DNA from: Pseudorasbora parva
Taxonomy: Eukaryota > Chordata > Actinopteri > Cypriniformes > Gobionidae
Reading direction: 5' to 3'
DNA: 64,000 bases
NCBI RefSeq assembly: GCF_024679245.1
Contig: NC_090178.1
Coordinates: forward strand, 18,997,713 to 19,061,712
The notes below the pieces were generated by a model that ran no database searches, was not told where the DNA came from, and saw only the letters and a list, made by a program, of their open reading frames with translations. Shown here piece by piece: positions 36,201 through 60,759 of this stretch (position 1 is the stretch's first letter; every line of letters starts with the position of its first letter). A program made the translations under genes and the position numbers.

Positions 36201-39200
36201 ACCAAATCACCATATTACAATGGAGGTTGTTGAAAATTCAGCTTTGTCACCGCAGGAATAAAATGCATTTAAAAATATATTCAAATAGAAGAAAAAAAAA
36301 TCTTACTGACCCCAAACCTTTGAACCATTGTGTAGTGGGAACTTGAAACTATACACTATCACTATTGATCACTCAGACACGACTGTTAAAGATTGGAGAT
36401 GGCTTACCTCTCATCCTGCCCCCTAAATCTGGAGGTTATTGGATCGACCCTCCCCTGGATAGACACGTGGAGACCAGCCCTACTCTCTCTCAGGGGGGAT
36501 TTGGTCTGGAGAGCTATGATATCATGGAGCGAGACAGTGAAGCTAGAGTCTATCAGGAATTCTTCCGCCACAGAGTCAGTGATCTTTTTTTGTTTCTTTT
36601 GGAAAACTTCCAACTCTTTTGAAGAGACCCTGGCACACGAAATAGTTATGTAACTAAAAATGTTTTTTTTAATATTATTTTCATCCTTTCTTTCATCTTT
36701 GCAACAGTATCATCATTCGTTCACTGCCTGTGACCCTTCTCTTGGACCCCTAGTTTTATCTGTTTGCCTTGAGGAAGAGGAAAATCGCCTGAGAGTCATT
36801 CTGAGGTGAGTATTTTGTGACCACCTTACAAGTCATTCATTATGATGATGTGCAATAATTACTTTCCTCTTTTTTTCTTTCTTTTATCAGAATGAAGGAG
36901 TGCTCAATTCATGGCACATTCTCTGTTTCTCTCTTTCAACAATTTCCCACGGCAGTGGAGCTGGCAAAGGTATCTTACAACTGGAATTAATTGATTCACA
37001 ATTGAATGAAAGAAAATAGAAGGTTAACTTTGATTTGTTTTTATTCAAGATGCTGTGTTCAAGTGTCAGCGTGCCATGTTTTGAGGCTGTGAGCTACTTA
37101 AAGGTACATTTTCACTTGTCGAATCTGTCTGTATGATCTGGCCGAAGTGCTAACTTGCATTGTTGTTTTATAAATTGACAAATTCCATAAAGTAACAATG
37201 TTTCTGACACAATCAATGCAAATGTCATCCATCTTCTCTTTTTTTCCTGCATCAAAAGGCCCCAGAGGTCATAATGGCGTTTGATGAACATAGAGTGTCT
37301 CAAAACTTTAAATTTGGTGTTTTATACCAGAGAGAAGGACAGGTATCAAAATGCACAACAACAAAAAATATGCTTTACTGCTTTTACCTGTTTTCCATTG
37401 CCATATTTTTAGTTTGACTAGGTCTTGTTTGTCGAATAATGTATGTGATATAGTTAACAGAGGAAGACATTCTCAGTAACAATGAGGAAAGTGAGGAGTT
37501 TTTGGAGTTTTTATCAATTCTCGGACAGACTGTCAACCTGCAAGGATTTACAGGGTAAGAGAGTAGGACTCACTCATAATGATATTGATTGATAATTTCA
37601 TCATCAATATCAAAGCACTACTTTAAAATGTGTTATCATCACCTGTCAAAAGAACACATTTTCCATCTCTTAGGTTCAGGGGAGGTCTGGATGTCTCTCA
37701 TGGCCAGACAGGAAATGAAGCAGTTTTCACCTCATTCCATGGACGAGAGATTATGTTCCATGTTGTCACTAAACTGCCATTCACAGAAGGAGATACACAA
37801 CAGGTGAAATTTTATGAACATGTTTTTAATTAGTGAAAATTATCAATTAACCTCTTTTATTTAAACCTCTGTACCATAATGTATGTTATAATATAGGCTA
37901 TGCTGATATTCAGACCAACAGCACAGCACGACTGTTTTGCATTTAAGGAACAGTTAAACAGTAAACAAGAAGTTAATATTGAGTAACTTACATTTTTGAC
38001 ACAACATTGAAGTTGCTTAAAGGGATAGTTCGCCCAAAATTGATGTCATTAATAATTCACCCTAATGACGTTCCACACCCGTAAGACCTCCGTTCATCTT
38101 CAGAACACAGTTTAAGATATTTTATAATTAGTCCGACAGCATATCTAGAGCCCCTTTCACACTGCACGTCGGACCCGCAATATTCCCGGAACATTGCCGG
38201 GTCGCCTTCTGTGTGAAAGCAACCACGTCCCGGCATTGATTACCGAATTCGACCCGGGTCGGGGACCTAGTAATATTGCGGTATTCGACCCGGGACGAGC
38301 ACTGTGTGAACAAAAGCCGAAACTAATGCCGCAACGTGTACGTAGTTATCGTGCGACTCCTAGAGCTTGTTTTTTCAATAATACATCCCTGCAGTGCCAG
38401 AAGAGCTTGTCGGTGTTTTAAACGCAGAGAGTGTTCGTATACAAAAGAAACTAAATTTAAACAAGCAGAAACGTGTGCAAACTGGACACAAGTCGAGACC
38501 ACGGAGCTACTGACTATCTGTGCTGAAGCTGAGATCGCTCGCCATTATACGTCACATCAGGATGTCACGTGTAAACTCGACCCGGGAACGTTAAGCGTTG
38601 TGTGTGAAAGCGCACATATTACGGCATTTTGCTGGCAGTGTGAATGGACCAAATCTAGCGGCCCGGGAACAAATGCCGGGTCGCATTATCCGTGTATTTG
38701 CCGGAATCGCAGTGTGAAAGGGGCTTAAGTGTAGGCACACTATACTGTCCATGTCCAGAAAGGGAATAAAAAAATCATCAAAGTAGTCCATATGTGACAT
38801 CAGTTAGTTAGTTAGAATCTCTTAAAGCTTCGAACATACATTTTGGTCCAAAAATAGCAAAAACTATGACTGTATTCAGCATTGTCTTCTCTTCAGCGTT
38901 TGTTTTCAAACCTCAAATAAAGATTCATGAAACAGTGTATTGATTCATGATTCGGATCGCCAATGTCAAGTGATTTCAGCAGTTTGGCAGTTTGACACGC
39001 AATCAAATCATGAATTACACATTAATGAGATAAATTTCATTTTTGGGTAAAATAACCCTTTATGAATGAATGAATGAGTAAATGAATGAATGAATGACTA
39101 ATAAATTCCCTTGTTGCTAGAGTAGCTACCTGCTAACTATAATAAATCCTGAAATGAAACAATAAGAGAGAGGAGTAAGTGTAAAAACAAACTTATAAAC

Positions 39201-40980
39201 AATATTCTTTTAACTCTACTCTTCTCTTCCTCCCCTCAGTTGCAGAGAAAGAGACACATTGGGAATGATATTGTTGCCCTGGTTTATCAGGAGGGTCACA
39301 CTCCTTTTATTTCAGATGTGATCAGATCCCACTTCTTGCATTGTTTCATTGCAGTACGGAGAATAAAGAGAGAAAATGAGGGAGATGGAGGATCATTTCA
39401 GGTAAAAAATAAAATAAAATAGCTTTATTACACTCTTTTAAAAATTATTTTATTTGCAGGTTTATATTTCAATAAAAATTTAAAAAAATGAGAGAAAAAA
39501 TAAACAAGAACAAGTGGGAAATAAGGTAAAAAAATAAAATAGAATTTATAATTTAAAATTGTACTATAATACAGGATGAAGCTTTTTTTATTGGAGATTT
39601 TTTAAAGTTATGATAATAGTAAACATAAATCAGAAGTAAGTACTTTACAGTTTAAATTGAGGGTTTCTTACTTTGTCAATATGGTATTTACACTCCACAT
39701 AAAAATGTAATTGAATGTATCATATAGTATACAATGTATCTTATTTTTTAGAAATATCAGAGTGAAAAAGCTTTTTCAGCGCTCAATGTGTACCACATAG
39801 CTTCGAACCCTCTTGTTTGATTGACAGGTATCTGTCACTGCTAGGGAGGATGTGCCCCCCTTTGGCCCACCCCTTCCTACACCACCTATTTTTACAGAGG
39901 TGAGATCACATGAATTATAATAATCCAGAGGTTTAAGCAAGGCAGCTTTCAACTTTCTTACATCAGTACAATTATTTAGAATTTTGCCTCAAATAAGAAA
40001 CATGATAGACCTTCTACATTTCCTTTGCCATCTGTGAATGTTTATAAAATATAAATTCAACAAAAACATGCAAATACAATTTTATTTAAAAGAAAAATCT
40101 TTTTAATTAGTCCCTGACAATGCTCTGAATTTTCACTTCCAGGGCTCAGTTTTAAGAGAGTTCCTTTTGACCAAACTTATAAATGCTGAAATCTCTTGTT
40201 ACAAGGCCGAGAAATTCAGTCGACTCGAGGTAACCAGACATAAAACTGATTTAACCATTCACTTACATCACCCCCTCATCGTATAGCATGTGTGCTTCTA
40301 TTTCTCTCTTTTTGTGATCTCAGTCACGAACACGTTCATCTCTCTTGGAAGCACTACGATCTGAACTGTCTTCCCGTTCCCAATGCATGTTGGGAGAGCC
40401 ATCACTGCCCAGCATCCCTCTCACTGAAGGGGGGAGGAGTGTTCCAGAGGGTGGTGGAGGATTCATTGAGAACTTTAAGGTAGATAATCTAAACAATAGG
40501 CCTTGATATTAGTACTGGATTGTGCTTACTGCGTGTAGCCTACTTATGTCTCCCTCTCTATCTCAAGAGAGCTATTAGAGTGCGAAGCCACTCTTTCGAT
40601 ACCTTGGGAGTACCAAAGAAGGCAGCTGGTGTAGCAGGGCAGCGGCCAAAGGTCAGCAAATACCAGTAACACACTGTTCTCCTAATACACGTGACAATAT
40701 ATTTTATCATAATTTTTGTGGTTTTGCATAAGTATGATCATATTTTTTCTCTCACTGCTATAACACTGGAAAAGGATGGTGAAAGGTAAAAACAAATATA
40801 TTTTAATATATATATAAAAATATAAATATATATAACAATTTTCATGGCATGTTAAGTGCAATAGAACTTCTCACACAAGTTGTGTATATTTTTATATTTT
40901 ACCTCACTCACAGCGAGCAGACAAGCACCGTGGGATACACTGAAATGAGAGGTCAAACCAGTCCCCAGGACGACCTATAG
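33251..40980 (+). CDS. Rap1 GTPase-activating protein family member (GoLoco + RapGAP), 552 aa
   Basis: Coding exons: 33251-33315, 33419-33451, 33535-33628, 33789-33824, 33952-33999, 36377-36574, 36708-36805, 36891-36969, 37050-37103, 37259-37342, 37454-37554, 37674-37803, 39240-39401, 39828-39899, 40143-40229, 40324-40479, 40568-40651, 40775-40785, 40914-40980; 1659 nt, in phase. RAP1GAP proteins stimulate GTP hydrolysis by Rap1/2 using an Asn thumb, and bind Galpha(i) through GoLoco. Seen: GoLoco [19 protein letters not shown] at residues 67-85, a RapGAP domain spanning roughly 135-395, and the catalytic segment KRHIGNDIV with Asn349. The Ser-rich tail has [11 protein letters not shown], like the phosphosite region of RAP1GAP. 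The start has an ATG in TTACCATGG context. Relative to RAP1GAP/RAP1GAP2, about 12-13 residues before the GGYWI motif are missing and the tail is short. It appears to be a distinct paralogue. Exon 18 is only 11 nt. Confidence 0.85.
34467..36315. repeat. Dispersed repeat split by two later insertions
   Basis: Outer halves 34467-34540 (TCAAAAGTCTGGGGTCAG .. TTATTCAGCAAGGACAC) and 35905-36315 (inverted relatives of the TTGATCAATTTAATGC family, ending ACCCCAAACCTTTGAACC) form one element. It is interrupted by a TTAA element (34545-35900) and, at about 36058-36166, by a small CTAGCCTG/CAGGCTAG hairpin. Intronic. Confidence 0.7.
34545..35900. mobile_element. Non-autonomous DNA element with TTAA target duplication, 1356 bp
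   Basis: TTAA at 34541-34544 and 35901-35904 flank inverted ends AGGGTTACTTCAGCG and CGCTGAAGTACCCCT. The TTAA duplication is the piggyBac-type signature. The ORFs at 34691-34895 are short and unlike a transposase. Confidence 0.75.
38017..39062. mobile_element. MITE of the GGGATAGTTCRCCC family, host for another insertion
   Basis: Begins TTAAAGGGATAGTTCGCCC and ends TTTTGGGTAAAATAACCCTTT. The segment CAAGTGATTTCAGCAGTTTG near 38.97 kb is shared with 0.55 kb. It is interrupted by a 577-bp element at 38149-38725. Located in an intron of the RAP1GAP-family gene. Confidence 0.75.
38149..38725. mobile_element. GC-rich MITE with AGCCCCTTTCACACTGC ends
   Basis: AGCCCCTTTCACACTGC (38149) and GCAGTGTGAAAGGGGCT (to 38725) are exact inverted repeats. 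The inside contains repeated CGACCCGGG and GCCGGGTCGC words. It is nested in the MITE above. ORFs here (for example 38336-38728) are incidental. Confidence 0.85.
39063..39098. repeat. (TGAA)n microsatellite
   Basis: TGAATGAATGAATGAG-type units in the intron before exon 13 of the RAP1GAP-family gene. Confidence 0.8.
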
Positions 40981-41359
40981 GTGACGGATGCAACACTATA
41001 TCAGGCCTAAGCACAAGAAAAGACTAAGATAGGTGCTTAAAATCTATTAAAGAGTACAAAGCACAAGTAAATAGATAATTTAACTAAAACTTTATGTATT
41101 AAGGTAAGTTGTGACTAGCTTCAAGTGCAAGCAATCATAAAGATATGAAAATGTAAAATTTCAGATACTCTATTATATTTGAATGTATTATTTGAAGTGG
41201 CATATTTTAGATTCAGTGGCTGCTTATACCTGATGTACCCCAGTGAAGGTGCATGTTCAATGTCTGGAATTGTACAAAGTATTTTTCTGCAAATTAGCCA
41301 TCCAGCTGTGTATATTTTAAATGTATTTAAATATTTCAGTTATTTGCAACAAGCCAGCC

Positions 41360-41365
41360 AATAAA
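41360..41365 (+). terminator. Poly(A) signal for the RAP1GAP-family gene (candidate)
   Basis: AATAAA 380 nt after the stop codon at 40980; the first clear signal downstream. Confidence 0.45.
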
Positions 41366-41511
41366 TATGACATTTTATGTATTTAAGGTTGCGGAAAATT
41401 GTAATATTTCTATATCAAATATACAAATCTATACCTTATATACAAGATGTCTGTCCCTTCATTAGTTGTGCAAGTGTTGCAAACTGTTTTTATGCAAATA
41501 CTTCTTTCCTG

Positions 41512-41668
41512 GAGCTCAACCAGTAGAGCATGGCGCTAGCAACACCAAGGTCATGGGTTCAATTCACAGGGAAAGCAAGAACTGACAATAATGTTAAATG
41601 CGTACCTTGAATGCAGTGCAAGTCGCTTTGGATAAAAGCGTCTGCCAAATGCATAAATGTAAATGGTT
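41512..41668 (+). mobile_element. tRNA-derived SINE, near complete
   Basis: The tRNA-like head has AACCAGTAGAGCATGGCG (A box) and GGTCATGGGTTCAATTC (B box). It is followed by a body and the tail GTCGCTTTGGATAAAAGCG then TCTGCCAAATGCATAAATG. This is the same family as the fragments at 988-1045 and 25932-26050. Confidence 0.85.
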
Positions 41669-42020
41669 TGCAGCATGAACAGCTTAAATTAACTGCACTT
41701 ACTGCATTTACGTGAAACCACTAAATCAGAAATCTCATTCACAGGAAATTACTTTAGCATTGGAAGAAAAAAAGTGAATTCAGGAGTTAGAACTTTAACT
41801 GTCCATATCCCACAGGAACACATTTTAACTTCTTAAAATAAGACTTGCAACAGACCTTTAGGCTACTTTGGGTCCATTTAGAAACCCTTTGAGTAAACAG
41901 CATTTCATGATCCATTAAAGCACTTACAATTAACTATAAAATGGAAACATTTCTCAGTTAATACAAACGCAACACTTGAAAAGGACGAGCAGAGACAATA
42001 ATTGGGAACAAGCCATTTTT

Positions 42021-42026
42021 TTTATT
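42021..42026 (-). terminator. rps9: rps9 poly(A) signal
   Basis: TTTATT on plus (AATAAA on minus), 71 nt past the rps9 stop codon. This fits the short 3'UTRs usual for ribosomal protein genes. Confidence 0.7.
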
Positions 42027-42096
42027 GAAAACTCAAGGGAAAAGAGCAAACAAAGCAAGCACTGCTGAGTCTCTCCACCCCACTGAAGGAAGAAGT

Positions 42097-43384
<1,288 letters not shown>

Positions 43385-43820
43385 TTATCGACGCCTGAGA
43401 ATTAGAAACCATTTTATTAAACAATGACATTTAATATTTAACACGTAACCAATAGTGTTTCAACTTCTTGGTTATCGTCGTAAGCCTTCGTTTTAAAACA
43501 TTTTAACGTTAATCTGGATCATTTGACTAATCAAGTTGAAGAACCTTGATATATGTACGCAACCGTTCTGGAGGAAATTAATTTTTTAACATAGTATGAA
43601 CAGATCACTTTATGACTAGGCCGGAACGCCTTATGGAAACACGTTGCCATGCACCGGGCGATACAGCAAGTTTCTCCGCATGATGTAGCCAACTAAAAAT
43701 AGTGGACGCGTAAAACAGTCCCCTACTATACACACGTTTCTTAAGGTTCAAAATAAAAACATCCAGAGTACAAATAATGAGAAATTATGGCAAAAATAAG
43801 GAGGCCCCGGCCGCCATTAC

Positions 43821-43855
43821 CTGTCTGTGTCAGGCTCGCAAAGTAAAGAGAACGT
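43821..43855 (-). promoter_or_regulatory. rps9: rps9 first exon with 5'TOP-like start
   Basis: Read on minus, TTCTCTTTACTTTGCGAGCC leads to a donor (ACACAGACAG then GTAATGG) at 43821. A C-start followed by a pyrimidine run is the 5'TOP signature that places ribosomal protein mRNAs under mTOR/LARP1 translational control. The exact start base is inferred. Confidence 0.55.
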
Positions 43856-43859
43856 GCTT

Positions 43860-45117
43860 GCAGCGCTTCCGGAAATTTATAGGCGTATTTTAAACTACAG
43901 AACCCACAAAGCTCTGCGGCTTCCGTTAAAAACACTGTTTATAAATGATTTGCTTCCCCCTACTGACCAAAAAGGCACATTTCTATCAAACGAGCACTAC
44001 TATAAAACAACAGACGTCGATTATTATCAAATGAATTAATCAAAACGCCTTTCTATTCAGAAGTAGGTCAAGGCAAGAACACATGACGAATCTGTATCGC
44101 GTTTTAATTTGAATTAGTTTCCAAAGCACATGACTGACTCACCGTGATATTTATAATGGGGATTGTGGGGGAATTTGATGTACGTATTGCCGAACAGCTG
44201 TGACGTTGGTAGGTAATGAATTATGTACGAAAGAGTTTCTAAATCTAATGTCAGTACTAGTTGTCACTGTTTGCTGTAGCCTATGTGAAGAAAATATTTT
44301 TGTTAGATACCATAGGCTAAGTGATATAAAAATGAATAGAAGCTAAAATGAGCGTAAAGGCAAACAAAACCAAAACAAATCTTGACTAATTCTTACAACA
44401 CAACATTTAAACGACTTCAACTGATTTAGTCAAGAAGTCCTCACCCCCCCCCCCCCCTTTACATTCACACAATAAATCTCTTAAGTGTTACTGAATTACT
44501 TATAGCTATCAAAAACTTGATTCCAATTTAATAACGCTTAATTAAACATATTGATTGGGTTTTCATAATAATGGTCCTGTATTTTGAATATGACACTTTG
44601 TTCAGTATTCTTGTGAAATAGTTGATTATATGTGGGCCTATTCTTAACCCTTTCATGCAAGGTGTCCACTGGAGAGATATTTGTAAGACATTTTGTTTTA
44701 GTACCATGTCCCAACCACAAAGTGGTGAACCCATCAAAGCGTACGATTCCATTTAATTATTGTCTTTTTATATCTTTGTTGTTTTGAGATATTGCATCAT
44801 ACATTCCAAATGGCACCGGAAAGAGATACCCCAAGTAGCCTACCCCAGGAATAAGTGTTTAATCCGTTTATTCTCAGATAACCAGACAGGAACAAAAAAA
44901 TATTTTTCAGCTAAATAAGATGTAACAAATACTTTTATCCAGATTTTAATAATATTTTTCTTGAAAAAAATGTTCTGTGACAGAAATATACATTTGTCCA
45001 CTCCAGTGGATGTCATGCACCAAAAGGATATATGTGTGATTCATTAATTTATGCATGAAAAAGTTGGGCCCAGCAATAAAACCCTTATTCATTAACATTT
45101 ATAGTATTAACAATCAA
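43860..45117. other. Intergenic between rps9 and rbfox1l
   Basis: AT-rich, no coding exon seen. Contains a poly(C) run at 44443-44457. Confidence 0.4.
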
Positions 45118-45639
45118 AGGGATAGTTCACCCAAAAATGAAAATTGTTATGTTTATTTGCTTACCCCCAGGATATCTAAGATGTAGGTGTGTTTGTTTCT
45201 TCAGTAAAACACAAATGAAGATTTTTAACTCTAACCATTGCACTGTGCCTCATTTGACTGATCCGCTCAGGCACTAATGAGGATTCTATACTTTATATGA
45301 TCACGCCAGGTTTTGACCTTCTCTAGCAGCAGTAATGGCATTGGTAATACTTGATGAGATTCGTCAGATATGGTTAAAAAAAACATACCGGTAAATAATG
45401 TTCGGTTTCTCGCAGAAACCGATCATTTCGTGTTTTAATTCATATTTGTCTGTGTTTTTTACTCTCATAGTGACTTCCACAGAAAACACCCCATTGACAT
45501 GCATTATACAAGCAACGGTTGGAGTTAAAAATCTTCATTTGTGTTCTACTGAAGAGACAAACACATCTGCATCTTAGATACCCTGGGGGTAAGCAGATAA
45601 ACATCAAATTTCAATTTTTGGGTGAACTATCCCTTTAAA
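45118..45639. mobile_element. Foldback MITE, 522 bp
   Basis: AAAGGGATAGTTCACCC at the left and GGGTGAACTATCCCTTT at the right. Pairing extends far inward: GATATCTAAGATGTAGGTGT versus its inverted partner near 45567-45582, and GAAGATTTTTAACTC versus GAGTTAAAAATCTTC. Confidence 0.85.
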
Positions 45640-45935
45640 GATAATATTGGTTAAACAGTTAAAAATGAAAGTTTTTTGTAAATGTGAATGATAATGATCA
45701 TTTTGATAATGTAAAATACTTTAATTTTGATTCGAAGTTCAATGATATCAACATGCAGAAGTGAGAGGTTAGTGGTGGAGTTAGGAGTGCTAATCCAAAT
45801 GCACTTTTATCACACACTATATTTTCAAAAAAAAAATTCCAGGCACATTATTTAGGAATAAATTATGATTTACTGCTTAACTTGCTGTTTCTTTTTTTAT
45901 TGGCGATACCAGCTCAACTAAAGGAGGAAGGGGGG

Positions 45936-45945
45936 CTATTTATAA
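45936..45945 (+). promoter_or_regulatory. MEF2/TATA-like site upstream of rbfox1l
   Basis: CTATTTATAA fits the MEF2 consensus YTAWWWWTAR and also overlaps a TATAAA (45941-45946). It sits about 440 bases before the rbfox1l ATG, with a pyrimidine-rich likely 5'UTR between. Confidence 0.45.
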
Positions 45946-46382
45946 AGGAGTGTAACACAACTCTTGAGCATGTGTTTCTGTCTATCAAATATACCGATTG
46001 ACACACACACAGAGGCACACACACACACACACATGCAGTGTCCCCCAGAGATCTTTCAGTACTGATCTCCTCTGCCATTTGTGAGACAGACTAACTCGGC
46101 ACTCTTAACTTTTGGAGAGGGTCTTTTTATTGACTTTCTTTTTAAATTCTCGTTTTGTTTAGCACTTAGAAGTTGTGACGCCAGCCGTTCGTGCAGTGAA
46201 ACCCACTCTTCTTCTCTGTTTCTTTTTCATACCCCTGGATCTTTTTTCCTCCTCTATTTGGATTCTAAAAAATCTCTGTCTGGTACTTTTTTATTCAGAA
46301 AGCTTTCCTTCCCCTCTCTCCTCCTGGTCTCCCATCCCCTGTAGCTGTTCCTTTTTTCTGTCCTTTTCTCTGGCTATGCACC

Positions 46383-57706
<11,324 letters not shown>

Positions 57707-58348
57707 ACGAAAACAGCTCTTTGATTCCCTTCTGCTTATATTGGCTTATAAGACTGTCAATTCCTATGTGAACCACTGTTTTCCAAGGAACCGGCTGACC
57801 TTAAGATTGTAAATACTGCCGATATTTATTGGGGGAAAAAGAATCCAGCCTGAAAAATCATTATTTATATTTAAGGACTTCTAATTGCTAATTTAAGAAA
57901 TATCCCACCAAAAAAGAAAAGTACATACTTATCATACTGAGTCTCTAACATATCATGGTGTTGTTGTTATCTACAGTAAAAACATACTGATACTATCATA
58001 ATAGTGCTATGATATGGAAGTCATCATGTGCTTATAGAGCCTCACAGGTAATGACGGGCCTCAAAAAGCTCCCAACACTGTATTTTTATTACAACCATTG
58101 GATCTGTTGCACTGTTGAATGCTGATGATATAAAATAGACATATACCTCTAGTGGAACTTACCCCAGAGAGAAATACAAAACTCTGATATTGTCTAGTAT
58201 GTATATGACTGTGTGCGCGTGTTTGATGGAGTGTCTTTGGAGTGTTCGAGTGTGTGTAATTTGTGTAATTTCTGCTGTCACAAGCAATACTGTGAGATAC
58301 AGCAATGGCACTGGGGTTTTTTTCTCATAATGTAATCTACCTCTAAGC

Positions 58349-58531
<183 letters not shown>

Positions 58532-58902
58532 CTGATTTTTTCCCCTGTCATTTCCTGTTATGTGATGCTGTTCATCTTGTCCATTCACCTTCGTTTTTTT
58601 CTCTGTTCAGTTTATGCTGTGGTTCAAATGCTGTGTTTGCTTCAGCATCATAACTTTTGTATTCTTATTCTGTCTTTATTCTTTTACCACTTTCATCTTC
58701 TTTTTTAATGCTTATTTGATCATGTTGTGTGCTTTACTTCTCTTTACTTTCTGCTTTTAATGACTTTCTTCTTTCGTTAAGGCTTAGTGCATTAATGCCT
58801 GCTTAAGATCTTTTTTTAAATTCCAAATTACTGATTCAAAAATGAATCAAAATTTGAAAACCGCTAAGATGGTTTCTCTTTCTAGGGAACTATTCTGTAC
58901 TT

Positions 58903-59104
<202 letters not shown>

Positions 59105-59841
59105 GGCTGCTTGGCTTGATTGTTATTGCCTCTATTTTTCAGTTATTTCTGCCCCACCCCACTTTCAAGTCATGCCATCTGATTTAATCTTATTTCCGTT
59201 TTTTTTTTTTTTTAAATCTCCATTTCATTCCTTCTCTGGGTTGAATTTGTTGTTGTGCACATGCTTTCACTCGTACATATTTCTTTCATACTTCTTTCAC
59301 TTTTACTATGCTTACAAGGCTTATTTATTATTCTTATAGCTGATTTCCTACTAGTTTGTCCCTTAGCTTTTTCTCCTGTCTGCTTTCTTTTTACCTCTTT
59401 TCTTTCTTTTTTTCGCGTCCTCTCTGCATTTCTCTTAGTGTTGTAGTTTATTTTCTTTAGTTTCTTTAGTCACTTATTCATTTCCTTCTCTTTTTCTCTC
59501 TTTCTTCCAGACAGCTTGAATTATTCTTTTATCTCACATCCATTATAGGACCCTGTGATGTCATTGCTGTATCATTTTTTTTTCGAACTCACTAAAATAT
59601 AAGCTCTACATGTGGCTGAACTGTACATTAAAAAAGGTTTAATGATGTTTAAGATGTGTCTGATCATTGAGTAGAATATTAATTTTTTAATTATGCTAAT
59701 TTTAAAACAACAGCAAAAAAAAATTCTGAGAAGTTGAAGTCTGGAAAAATTTGAAATATATATATTTCAAGAATACATAATACCAGATCTAAGACCTATC
59801 AAATCAAATCTTTTTCATATCTCAGTTTTTAAGGTTATTTT

Positions 59842-60135
59842 TCGGTCCAACTTTATACTATGTACTTACATCAGCAAATAAATACAATATACCTATTGTG
59901 TTGATATTGTATTTTAAAACACTTTATATATGGGATACGTAATGTTAGGGACAGGTGTAGTAAGGGTAGGTTTAGGTGTAAGGGAAATGTCAACAGAGCA
60001 AATATAAATGTAATTAATTACAGATTAATTGCATACAGGTCATTTTAAAATAGTAAGTACAATGTAAAAACATGTATGTAGACAATAAGTGCATTGTATC
60101 AATTTAGGTACGGTCACCTAAAATATAGTGGGTCC
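59842..60135. repeat. Dispersed repeat (GGTCCAACTTTATA family)
   Basis: Starts GGTCCAACTTTATACTATGT and ends ATATAGTGGGTCC, with the internal AGGTTTAGGTGTAAGGG wording common in cyprinids. Terminal pairing is imperfect. Confidence 0.5.
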
Positions 60136-60759
60136 TTTTTTAATTTGTTTTCTTTAGCCTCTAGTTCTCATGTGGCGGATCATTGGTCAGGTTCAACCCC
60201 CAATAATGTTGACAAGCATGCCAGTGCCGTTTTTAGGTGTTTACTGTAAGCATAAAATGGGAAAAGGTTACAGCAATACTCTCTCCTTGAGTTCTTTCCT
60301 CAGACTAGGGTGGATTAGTGTAATGTGAGACACTGACTAATGTGGAACATCTAAGCTTTAGTGCATTTATCTCTTCTTTAACAACGTTAAAGTGAACAAG
60401 ATGGGTGTTGATTTCAAGCAGAGGTGTCAAGTAAATGAAATCACATGAAATTATGTCAAATGTAGATTGAAAACTATATTACATGATACAAATGTTCCCT
60501 TTATCGAGGGAACTCGCACTGCGTCATTGTAGATGACACATCGGGGGGAACGCCCTCGGCGTGACGCTGCTGAGTTCATATCAAAAAAGTCCAATCTTGA
60601 TTGGTGTTGCGTAATGACGTAACGAGTGACGGCATACCCGGAGGTATAAAGGGACGCCGGCACAAGCAAACGCAGCTTCCTGCTTTCAGCGGTCGCGCTC
60701 TGTGTTCTGTCTGTCTATTTGGTGTTGTTTGTCCCGTAGGGCTTATTATATCATTAGAT

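Noticed and set aside
38336..38728. 130-codon ORF
   Set aside because: Lies wholly across a nested MITE; no protein-like features.
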